Positions 13,143 to 24,700 of a stretch of DNA of 64,000 bases are shown here, piece after piece; the stretch's first letter is position 1, and every line of letters begins with the position of its first letter. The notes under the pieces are model-generated. The model had not been told where the DNA came from. It did not search any database and was given only the letters and a program-made list of their open reading frames with translations. A program made the translations under genes and the position numbers. This DNA is from Paramacrobiotus metropolitanus (lineage: Eukaryota > Tardigrada > Eutardigrada > Parachela > Macrobiotidae): contig NW_026570292.1 of assembly GCF_019649055.1 (NCBI RefSeq), positions 310,001-374,000 of the forward strand, read 5' to 3'.

Positions 13143-15980
13143 GGAAAATAATCCATGGCCAACAACTGTGATTACAGTTATTACGGAGATTCTTGTCCAG
13201 GTTTCTGCTTAATTTTATGAATTTTGTTTCTATTTGTATTTATCATCGTGCATTGGCGCCATTTTGCGGTTAAGCGGTTATGCAGCAAAAACACCGCAGT
13301 AGTAAAGCCATAAGTTCCACTGAATTGGTCAGGTAGCAAACGGCATTTTCCCCCCTTTGAGAAAACCGTTTGACCGGCCTCTATGGTGCTAACGTTTACC
13401 GGTGGCAACCGGTTTGTTTGGTGTAGCACTTGAATTGTTGCATCAGTTTGAGATGGAATCTCCAGTCGTGTTACGTACACTATGATGTCTAATTGCAATG
13501 TGCGCGTTGTCTTTGTTCGACCGATTTTCCATGTTTTCGGTTCACCGTTGTAACGATCTGTTGGCGTCCGCGGCATGGCCGTAAAAGACTTTTAACATTA
13601 AGTAAACGTTTTTATTTTACAAAATTAATACTCACTAACAACATTTAACAGTGAGCATGTCAGTAATCCATGTCGGCCTTAATTAACATGAAGAAGAAAT
13701 AACCGCTAAACAGATGCTATAATTTTACAGCTGTCACTTCAAATTTTTCTTAAATTTTGAACCCAAAATCAATATTTCCAACAATTTTTAATAAAATACA
13801 TTTAAAGCAAAATAAAATGATTTTTTTTCTAGGCACCCCAATACGCTTTTTTAAGTTTTGCTTTGTTTGTGTATATGATTTTTTTCTAAATTTACGCAAA
13901 AGTGCATGGTGTCATCTTATTCGGTGTTGAAAAATCCCTACTTACGAGGCGTGACCAGAACAGCGCTCCAGATAATTATAAGAACGATAAAAATGGCAGC
14001 ATATAGCGGAAAAAAAGTCTGACGAGATTCCAAAGACAACAACTAACTTCCTGTCTCAACATTTACATCTGGCAGTGGGTTGGCTGTACAGACTGTATAG
14101 TAAAATTCAGCGTCATTTCTCCGCTATGTGCAACAGCAATAATAATGCGCGCATGCAGATGGAAAAATTTGGCACCTGATTGTCGGATTGGCATTTTTAT
14201 TCTCCCCAACAACTGTATCATGGAAAATTAGCCGTTACGTAAAATGGAGCCACCACAATGGCACAGGCACAATATCTCAGCCGGTGCAAAGGTAGACGAC
14301 GTGTGCTGCTGACAATATACTGCTAACCCATGCAGAAAGCACTTGGCTGTGCGAATATTATTCAGATTTCAATGCATAACTGACGCCTTAATTACTTACA
14401 TATAATTACTCTATGAAATAACAAATGCTGACAAATTGGGATATAATTATTTTTCACAGCAGAAGGTTCGTTTTAATTTCATCAACAACAATTACGAAAT
14501 AACCTTGGCTGATGTAAAACATACAGATGCAACAGTATACACAAGTAAATGTTTTGAAAATAATTATTCGCCTCTGATTTACTATTTTTAGAACAATATT
14601 ATATTATTATACACGATACATACGTGCCAGGAAAAAAATTTGTATACTTGAAATAAACTTCTATTTTTATATTGCGCGGTTTCGAGGTTAAAAACAGAAT
14701 TAAATTTCAAAAAACCACGATAACATTTTTCAAAATTTACAGGCTCGTAATAAACTAATTTACATATATTTTTAGTAAATATCTTTGCTTCTCCAGTTTA
14801 GAAATATGGCTCCAACGGAATAAATTTTTGCAAGGAAAGAGGAACTCGGAAAACTTATTGATAATATTGCCACATTGGAGAAACTGGTTATGTACAGTAT
14901 CCGGGCCAGCGGAGTCTGTGGAATTGGTCCAGCTGGCCACGCCCAATCTCGCCAAACTCGATTGGTAACCCAAGGAAAACAATTCATAATAAAAATGCGC
15001 AGGAACATTACTACTCATGAAAATATTTTCAAGATTTTTCCTGGTTGTACGAATAATTAGCCTTCCCGTTCGCTGTACAGAAATAAGCGTTTCCCCGTAA
15101 AACTCGCACAAACGAGCGAAGCCAAGCTTATGTAAAAGTTCAAACACAAACATTTTCCGAAAATATGTAGTTCAGATAAAAAACGGTAAAGTTCGCGCAG
15201 TGCAACGGCGAAGAACGCTGCAAGAACTGCGAGGACAATGCAGGCGGAAGTGCTTCCTGACGCCCGTAGCGGGCCAACACGGAACCACGCAGGCATTGTC
15301 CACTCCGCACGACCCATTTCCCCAGCGCGCGCCCCGCAAAAACAATCTAACGAAAATTCCGCATTGCTTACCTGCACTTCCGTCCTTCACATCCCGAAGC
15401 TGCTGCTTACAGGAACCTCATCCACACTCTCCGTTCCCGTTCCGGGAGAACCTCCGAGGGGATACTACAAGACCGTTGGCACTTCGGCGACACAGCCCAC
15501 GTGACAGTCCGCTGGCGTTGTAAACACAGAAACCTGCCAAAGCACAAAAGAACGCCAATAAGCGGTTGTGTACTCACTCTGTCAGAAAGCGTCGGTGGCA
15601 ATTAATACCGCGGTAACGGCGCAAAATAATCATCAGACATATATACACACAGGCCCCAATAAATCTTGATATGAGCGCTGTGCGAGGCGATCCCGGCGCG
15701 CGAAAGTGATGAAGTGCGAAGTGGTGGTCAATCACGTTGTGGCACACTTTTCCGCTACACACATACGCTGTATGTGTGTTTTTTATTAATATATTTTTAC
15801 TAGGTAACGAAATAAGAGCAACAACTTACTTTTGCTGGGGCGAATTATGACAGGCGAAGTATCGTCTATGTTGTATTGGAAGAAGCTTAGCGTACATCAA
15901 CAGAAGATCATTAACTGCCCGAGTCGGCGAATCGGCACAATACGGTTTAGGTTAGGCGTTTATGCGCTCAAAACTACTCG

Positions 15981-16019
15981 TGTATACACACGCATATACA
16001 CACATACATACACACACAG
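15981..16019. repeat. CA/TA microsatellite
   Basis: About 39 bases of interrupted TACACA-type repeat. Confidence 0.75.
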
Positions 16020-16176
16020 ATGCGATATGTGCAATGCAAGTTAAAGTCATTCTGCGTATTATGATTGGCAACATTGAGCCAAACGGATCGCTGCATACAC
16101 CCGACAACTCTGTCTGCTCTGTGACTCAGTCGGCAAACTCTGTCTCGCCAGTGCGTAATGCGGAATCTCGGCGCAA

Positions 16177-16194
16177 GCGTTATGAGTGGATCCG
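16177..16194. repeat. 18-base motif, copy 2
   Basis: GCGTTATGAGTGGATCCG, same orientation as the copy at 12439-12456, one mismatch. Confidence 0.35.
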
Positions 16195-18142
16195 GTCGGC
16201 ATGCAGACGGACGCTTATCGGAAATTGTACGACGATATGTACAGACGCGCTTCCAAACGCCGGTTGCCCATTACACCGAGGCTTATTTTGTTCGCCGGGT
16301 AGACTGCCCCGGCGCGGTTAAATGCACGGCCAGACTTTCGGCCGATTCAGCTTGACCACGGCACAGCTGCCGGCTTTATGACCAACAAAAGGCTCCGCAG
16401 CAATACTGATATGCAAACAACCAATCAGATTTTAAGGAAGTTACTTACAGTAATCTTAGCGGTATATTCTCCATCGGATGGTCGGAATGCAGCTCTGCGT
16501 TTAAGACTTCTTAAGTTCTTATCCGTTTAAAGTTTGAGAATAGGTTAAGGTCATTTCGATCCCAAGGCCTCTGATGATTCGTTTTACCAGGAGAGACTAT
16601 CCATTCACAAGTCAGAATCGCTGTAAATCTCCACTACAGTTTTTCTTGGCTTAATCCTGCCCAGGCATAGTTTACTTATTTTCCTTGTTCTACCAGTACC
16701 GTGTAAAGAATTAAAGAGGCGCGGCGAGGCGAATTAAAAGAAGTTATGAGGAAGAGGCGAACCAATACAAAAGAAGCTCCTGCGACATCAGTATATTTAA
16801 AAAAACAGGTCATCCATAAAATACGAAACCAGATAGGATGAGTGGCTATTCGGGCGGCTAAGCCACGGATTGGTTACACGATTATCTGCCCGGGCTGTGT
16901 GTGCAGAGTGCACTGTGTACGCGCCGTGCAAAGTAGCTTGTGTGGGGGAAACGGGTATGAAACGCGGCTGCTGCCGGTTGATCTCCTTTTCGGACAAGCT
17001 GTGAGAGCAAGAATCGGCAGATTGTGGTTTAAATAAAACTGGGGCTTTTGCTCTATCTCTGTCTGTCGCTGTATCTCTGGCTCCGCAAACTCCGATGGAG
17101 ACGCGTTGCGGCGCTCCGCGCTTCCATGTAACAAATAAAATCTTTCCAAATGCTCTCTGAACAGGGAAAATGAGCGCTATCCAAACGCTTATTAATCCCC
17201 TTTTCCGCGCTGTATGAGCTATATGTGCGACCGGCAAAAAGAAAACAGATAGCAAATATGACCTTGTTTGGCCACTTTGTTGCGGATGTTTAGAGGTCAC
17301 TTTGCGTCAATGACAATGCACTTATTTCCACATACTTACAGCAGCACAATGCGCGTTGTATAATATACGGCCAATCCGGCGGTATGGCCACACCTAAGCG
17401 TTATGCGCGCGCTGGCTGGCGTTCTTCGTGTATTTTCTCACACTGTTTGGCGATATACTTTTCATCGTTGATAACTTTTGCACCGGTTATTGATTGATCC
17501 GTTGCAAAAGAGAAAGAAAGAGCAAGGTAATGCTACCGCTGCAGAAAACAGTGTTGCAAATCCTTAATCCTTTCCCTGGCGCATGTCATGTAACACCATC
17601 GTGTTACATAAACACGGCAATTTGCACCCCAACGCTGAGCTAAACGCTAACCATGATTATTTCAATTAAAATGTAGCGCAGATGGCCAGGAATCTGTGGT
17701 GCCGCCAATTACCCAGCCACGAAAATTGATCATTTCCCTCCAAGTACATATTGAGTTAATAACAAGCCATGGCAGCTTTATTTAACAGATACTAGTATGA
17801 CACGCCTAAAATATGCATATCGGCGTAAACTGTGCTGCTCGTGTGTGCGCGCCCGCATTCTCTCGTTTCTCTCTTGTGTGTCTATCGCGCGCGGCGTCGC
17901 GTCTCGCGTTTGGGCAAATGAGGCTAAACGGGAATAGAAATCGACAACTAACGACTTTAGTTGGTTTATTCTGTTGTAAATATACGTGTTATGTTATGAT
18001 ATAAGAACGCCAAAACCGCAGCCTGAACCGCTGCCGCCAAGTTGTGCCAGCTTGCAGCGAGAGCAAGAGACATGTTATCATTATTAAGTGATGGCCGTGT
18101 GGCTCAAAAGACACAGCGGTTCAGAGAGAGATGGAAACCAGC

Positions 18143-18159
18143 GAGAGAGAGAGAGAGAG
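18143..18159. repeat. GA microsatellite
   Basis: Uninterrupted (GA)n of about 17 bases inside a longer purine-rich stretch from 18122 to 18160. Confidence 0.8.
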
Positions 18160-20334
18160 GCCAGCGGATATATCCGTTGATAGACGGACACAGAGAGAAA
18201 GCCAGCGTTTGAATGAGGGGCGAAAATGTGCCGTGCATACTTGGTGGCAACATCGCAGGCAGCCGGTAGCGAGGGTCAACTCTCGGGATGACTCGGCGCG
18301 CTGCAGCTGGTCAAGAGGCCAGGTGCTGGTTGCTGCTGCTGGTGGAATGCTGATGCGATCACCACTGCCGACTAATCTGCTTATAAACGGGGGGTTTCTT
18401 CGGTCGGTGTGCGAGCGTTGATAGAAATAACTAACAACGTGTACAACCAGGGAAATGGAAAAAGACACCAAAGGAGTTTGTGTGTATTTGGCGATTAGGA
18501 TACACATGTGCGGCCGGTGCTCTGCGTCCGTGTCGACACCAGTGGCGCCACTTTGTTAGCGATTAGTATGTGTGGAGTATGTGTTTGTCTTTTAGCCGTT
18601 ACTACTTTGTGGCCATTAATTAACCGGCACACACGGAGATTTATGTTTATTTGGATGCTTTTATATCCGATCGATAAAATAGTTTCACGGTCGCTATATT
18701 TTCATTTCATCGCCATGACATAAATAAATAAAATTGCAATCTGCGAAATACAACACCACAAGTTTAACCGATAGTTAAAACGGCAAAACATAATAACATA
18801 ATTTGTGGGTACAAATGCACTCTAACGATGACACCGGTGTAATGGCCACTACACCAAGCAATAAAAAGCGGCCAATCAGCGGATTTTGATTGTGATAAAC
18901 GGAAGTCTGTAAATTTACGGTACAAGTGCATATTTTCCGCATACCAGCACGATGGCAAAATATGCGACAGTTTCAGTCGGAAACTGACCCATTTTTATTT
19001 GACCGGCGCTTCTTAACAAATACACACCAGCTTAACTTTGGGGGTGGAAAATCAAACACCAACTTTTCTCAACTTTACACGCACCTCAAGCCTCTCGTTG
19101 TGACTGCCGTTGTAATTCATTGTGGCCGGTCTATGTCTAACGCTATTGACTGGGGCATTCTGTTAAGTAGCTATAAAGCTGAAAATATGTATTAATCGAT
19201 AGGCAACACTCTCACTGGCCATTTATAACAATAGCGTTGCCCCGGCCGGTATCTTCGGCAAATTGGCGAAAGCAGGACAGCGAAATATCTGGTCAAACAA
19301 GTCACACTACTTAAGTTATGCCTTTGTTATTATATTGTACACTCTGCCACTACACGAACGCTTACCATATACGCGGGGCCGGTTTCAACGTTTTGGACAC
19401 AACTGAGATTTTTCACAAAGTGGAGTGTTGACGGTGTGGACAGCGGATCCAATTACCCGATACAGTCCAGCATATATTCGACGGCAATCCCAGCCGCGTT
19501 TATGTGTATAATGTATCCTTAACGTTGGATGCCATTTTGCATGTCATGTTTCTTTGTTCCACCTGAATTCACACCCGGCACGTCATTCTGTGTGTCGAGG
19601 GAGATCAGTCGCTGCGGCCGTGGTCCGAATGAGTAGCGATAATCAAAAGAGTGTACAGGCTCTAACGTGTAATTACTCTTTTTTAATGGGAGATACTGAT
19701 ACATTTAGTGGCTTGTGTGTGCACTAACAGATTGCACGTTAACGCCCAGCGCGGAGAAAGCCCGCATTGTGCAATTACCAATGAGCGATTCATTGCTTAT
19801 CAAGTATGCATGAAATTGATTAGCCTTGTCGTGTAGGGATCTTGATTGGCAATTTGTGCGATATGCCTGTATACACCGTTATCTGAATAAACGTCATCCA
19901 ACACAATTGATCACTTATCTTTTTATCCACATACAAAATAATCAGACTGTCTGACGTCACTATTAATCATTCGCCTGTCGATATTTAATAATTTCAAAAA
20001 TAATAAAACTAGATAAAACAAACTGACTTCCTTTTATGGTAAAACAATAAGATGTTGTTAACCTTTTGTCCGAAATTGTAGCAGAGATATTAGCGTTCCA
20101 CGGTCAATAAACCGAGCAAAATGCAAAACAGCTCTTGGCGCATGTGCAGGGTTACCGGCTCCCACTGACCTCACCGTTGACCCGGCCGTCAATGTTACCA
20201 TGTCCTGCTGCGCTGTTTACGGAAACTCAGCATAACTCGTCTTTACCAACGACACATTTGCATAATCTCAAAGCTCACGCTCCACATACGCCGAAACAAT
20301 TGAATTATCATTTTTCCTAAAAAAGTACCAAAAA

Positions 20335-21352
20335 ATGTCTACCGAAGATGTAGAAACCGTGCACGTGGAAAAAATTGTAAATATTCCGCCCTTATTTCAG
20401 CATTTAGCGGATTACCTCGGTGTATCGTTCCGGCGATTCTGTATCGTTCTCGTCGTCCTGACCATTGTAAGTGGAAGTGCAGAGCTATGGAGTTCTTAAC
20501 CCCCGCGATAAGCTGTGATTTGTTTATGTTATGTATCGGATCTCGTTGGTTGACAGATGAAGATGATATGCAATATCGTCTTCCAGACGGCGGTAGGCTG
20601 GTGGCACACGTGGTCCTTTTCAGCCGATTACGAAAATCCCGATGTTTTCAATCCGATTATACTGATGGGTACGTCAAAGGCACCGGAATTAAATGCGCAA
20701 TAAGTGTATTATGGCGTGTAGGCTCGGACATACAAGCAGTAAATTGTCCACTTATTAAGATCAAATGCATTCAACGCACATTGTTTTTTCTGGTTGCACT
20801 ATAAGGTGTTCATTTCATGCATAATACCTAATTAATACGGGATCTCTATAAAAAAATTCTTCGTTACCGATTGAAATTTAATTTTGTTCATTACAGCGCT
20901 TCGTTCAATTTCCTGGATGGATGTCGGGTTTTCCATATTGTACCTGCTAGCGACAGCTTTAGCTCTGGGAGGTCTACTAAAGGTCAATTAAATTTATAAT
21001 CGTTTAATTTAATATGCTAATATTTTAAATATAGCATCATCAGTTACGATTATTATCATTGGTAGACATTTTGCAGGATCATGAATCACTACTGAAACCA
21101 ATCCTATGGGCTACTATTCCTTTTATTATATGGCGCGCGCTCGTCCTGGCCTTCTACATTTCCGTGGCGATACTCCGACATCGAGAGTTGTTCCTCCTGT
21201 ACAGTGGCTATGCGGCCTTGATAGGATACATTTTTGTATGGGTATTATTTTGGGTAAACGATGGTCTTTTGTTCAAAGCATTGTTAGTGCAATTTTGGAG
21301 GTACAAACAAGGAACTGGGCATCCCATGTGGGAGATTTTAGCCGAAAGGTGA
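20335..21352 (+). CDS. Small four-helix membrane protein, unknown family
   Basis: Four exons: 20335-20466, 20557-20668, 20897-20982 and 21077-21352. All junctions are GT..AG and the phases agree (0, 1, 0), giving 201 residues. The ATG at 20335 follows an A-rich context and the first exon has no earlier in-frame ATG. The soluble N-terminus (about 33 residues) is acidic. Four hydrophobic segments follow: about residues 35-60, 84-108, 115-138 and 144-170. The last carries the aromatic stretch IFVWVLFW. The C-terminal tail is short and basic. There is no signal peptide and no motif of a family I can name; topology resembles MARVEL-like or other arthropod four-span proteins. It converges on the guanylyl cyclase gene, whose stop lies 426 bases away. 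I am confident that the gene is real but cannot assign a function. Confidence 0.75.
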
Positions 21353-21475
21353 ACATATAGTTTTATTCGTTTTTATTTTCATCATTCATTTGAGCTCATG
21401 ATCAAGGGTTATTGCACAAGCGTGGTCGAGACGTACGCTAAGAATTCGTTGTGTCACCTTCAAGAACAATGAAAA

Positions 21476-21481
21476 TTTATT
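21476..21481 (-). terminator. Possible poly(A) signal of the guanylyl cyclase gene
   Basis: On the minus strand this reads AATAAA, about 300 bases after the cyclase stop codon at 21778. Distance and orientation fit a 3' UTR end, but a hexamer alone is weak evidence. Confidence 0.3.
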
Positions 21482-21777
21482 TACGATCGATCGTGCTACG
21501 AAACACTACAGACCAAAGACCCAAATTAATCATTGAGGCTAAATGCCAATTATTGCCAGTTACATACGTATAACAAAGAAGTATTAGGTTTTTAGCGGCT
21601 CATCACAATATTTCGTTCGGTTTGTGGAGTTTTCCATCAAACATTGGTGCGTGTGCGGTTTGCGCCACTCGAAAGCATTTGATTCTGAATTTTGACAGCA
21701 CAATCTATAGCAGAAAGTTAATCAATAACTTCCGGCTGAAATTTCAACGGAATTCGGGTGTGTACCAAAACCGATGG

Positions 21778-24700
21778 CTAAGAACTGGACAGTTTTACAG
21801 ACAGCTTCTTGGCAACCGGCTCCTTCGACACGGAAGTTCTTAGCGCCATTTTGACGTCCGGACTGGGCTCGCCGGTCAACCAATAGGTCAACATTTCACC
21901 TTTACCCTGTATCAACAAGATATTCATCACCACGAACACTTTATTTTTACTGTTTATCTGCTCGATGGAAGTGAAAAATAAATAAACACAGGAAACAACG
22001 GCAGATAATTAGGTTAGTACGGTAATATATAACCTCCAACGTACCTTAATAGTTATGGGACCGCGAGGCTCCAAATTGTACCGCGGCACCCCGGCAAGAA
22101 GCGGCCCGGAACTGGAGCTAACATGAATTCTGGATGCTATAGAAAAAATGCGCAAAACAGTGCATATAAACTCTGCTGATTCTCCGTTTTGTAATCACTC
22201 TGCTCTGTACCTTCTCCGTGGCTCTCCATTCGGCTCGCCGTATTAATCGTATCTCCAAATCTTAAAATTGAATCAGTTAAACAGTTGGCAAATAAGGATG
22301 CTGTTCAGTGATAGCTCTATCATAAATGTGCACGCCAACCGGCCATTCTTACAGGCAATAACGCGGCATACGTAACCCAACGATCCCCGCCGCACACGGC
22401 CCGGTGTGCATCCCTATACGGATACTCATCTCGGTTCGTCGTTGCGTCATGAACAGGCTTTCATTCTGGTGCATAATATCGATGGCGGTGTCGGCAATCT
22501 CTACGACGTGCCGGTCGCCATTACGAAGCGGAAGGCCACTTGCAATCTAACCGTGAGATTCAACGTCACTGATCTTTGGCGTCATTGCTATTAGGGCTAG
22601 CAAGCTGAACGCAGATACCATGTAGGAGTCCTTGATGGTCTCCACTTTATACACATCGTACCGCTGCACAATCCGGTCGAACACGCGGTACACATCATTC
22701 AACAATTCCACAACGGCTGGCGATGTGGACACCTGACAAAACTGGTCAAAGCCCACCAAGTCGCTGAAGAAGATGGTGACAGCGGCGAACTCCTCGGCCG
22801 CCACGATCTCTTTGTTTCGAAGTTTCCCCACAAAAATACTGTAAAACATTTGCGGTTATTTTCTCTAATTGTCACAACAGCTGAGTTATTTTACCCCGGA
22901 ATCATTTCTTTCAGCAGACTGTCCACTTTAGCCATTTCCGTCAAAAGGTCACCGGTTCGTACGGCTATCTTGTCCTCCAGATCGGCGGAGTATTTATCAA
23001 GGCTCTTGAGAATGCCATCCATGACGCTGGAGCCCCGGTCAAATTTCTTCAGTCGCATTCGTACCTGCCCAATGTCAGGTCGCTTGTGCGGATCCACGGC
23101 AAAACAGGAGTCAATCAGGGCGCGCAGTTCGGGAGGGTAGTCGCCGCTCGCAGTGTTGAACGGTAGATCTGCAATTCAAATAGTTTTCTTGCGGTTCACA
23201 AACAGTTAGTTACGCACCGAGTTTCATGGGTCTTCGAAAGTTTTATAGTGTGGTACTTGTCAACAGTTTAAGCGCGCGTTATCCAAAGGTCATAACGCTA
23301 TTAATGCTGAATTACCTGAAACCGAAGGCTTGACGACAGTGGAATTGTAATTCCGCGGACCGGCACCCGTCCATATTTCGCACATCACAATAGCCAATGA
23401 AAAGATATCGGCGGTGCGACTGCCGTCAGGGAACTTGGTGTTCGGTTCCAGTTGTTCCGGTGCCATCCACAACTTGGTCACTTCTCCATTGAATTTCTCG
23501 ACCATGACGTTGGCTAGAGCGGTATCCAGGCGTCTGGACGCCACTCCGGCTAAACGAATGGAGTACCGCGAATCCAGCAGAACAGTGAGACTGGATAAGC
23601 TTCCGTGGAAGCGAAGTCGCGACGTATGAATGTACGCTAAACCCTAGAAAACGTGCCGTTAATAAAACAGTTTCTCGTTGCATGTCGGAAACTTCGGAAA
23701 CTATGAGTACTTCTACGTAAATAACTGCCGATATAAAACATTTATTTCTGAGCTGCTAACAAATTAAAGGGAAGACGAAAGCAAAACAAATCAGTATTAA
23801 TTGTGGTACGTGGAAAGCACAGAACATACCACAGAACAGGTGAAAGGACTAACAATAACTGACGAACCTTGAGCAGTTCATAGATGAACGACAGCTTCAT
23901 CTGTTCATCCATTATGATCCGGTTCTCATCCAGCAGATGCCGCATAGATCCCCGCCCATACTCCCATACCAGCGCTAGCTCCTTCTCGAACAGCAGAATG
24001 CCCATAAATCTCGAAACGTGATCATACTGTAGTGTTTTGACCTAAATAATCGCACAACATTACCAGAATGAATTCCTCCAAGTGTAAGCAAGCCTTCTTG
24101 CTCACTAAATTTACATACTTCAGCTAAGGTGCGGAGTAACTTCCGGTTGGCCATCAGCTGTGGTAAGGTCACAGTGTTCGCAGTGCGAGCAATCTGCAGC
24201 CACACTCGTTCTTCTTGGTACATGGCCGCGACAGTGGCCGAATGCTCGGGATCCGTTAAATGGACGGGGATATCTGTAATTTTATCCGAATTCGTGGAAC
24301 CCCACGGCTTCCTGTCAGCCACATTCAGGACGTAGAAAAACACTGAGTCCAGGTGCCACCATGAGGAATAGGTGACCTTGTTATGCACGTGCCGCCTAGC
24401 AAGACACCAATCAGTCTGATGTAAATTTACAGTCCTCTGCTGGTTGTTAAACGTACAGGTACATCCATGTCGAAATGATTCCGGCGACCATCACCAGCCC
24501 CAAGGCGGTGCCCAGCGCGATCGCGTAAGCATCGGCTGCAAAATAAACGTACTCTGTACACACATGTTTCAGACTGCATGTATAGTAAAATTTAAATTAT
24601 TTTCTATGCTGTTTATTCGAACTGCAACCGAACTCCGAGTTTCGAAGGGTGACCTTTCTAATCAAACGAATACTGCAGCTTTCGAAGTCGTGTTCTTCCG

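Larger units (their letters stand above)
1..20334. other. Long gene-poor region
   Basis: I find no exon here that I can defend. Open frames are short, overlap on both strands and show no family motif. The stretch holds GA, CT, CA, CCG and GC microsatellites, GC-rich patches (about 3.4-3.8 kb, 4.2-4.8 kb, 12.4-12.8 kb) and short inverted repeats. Genes from 20 kb onward are closely packed, so 20 kb without a gene stands out. It could be a regulatory domain, or introns and 5' UTR of a gene lying to the left; the sequence alone does not say which. Confidence 0.6.

Noticed and set aside
13181-13576. 131-codon minus-strand open frame
   Set aside because: Composition is somewhat protein-like, but there is no domain, no splice partner and no neighbouring exon.
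14755-15153. 132-codon minus-strand open frame
   Set aside because: Two overlapping frames compete and neither has a recognisable pattern.
16797-17300. 167-codon minus-strand open frame
   Set aside because: No motif, low similarity to any family I know, and opposing frames are also open.
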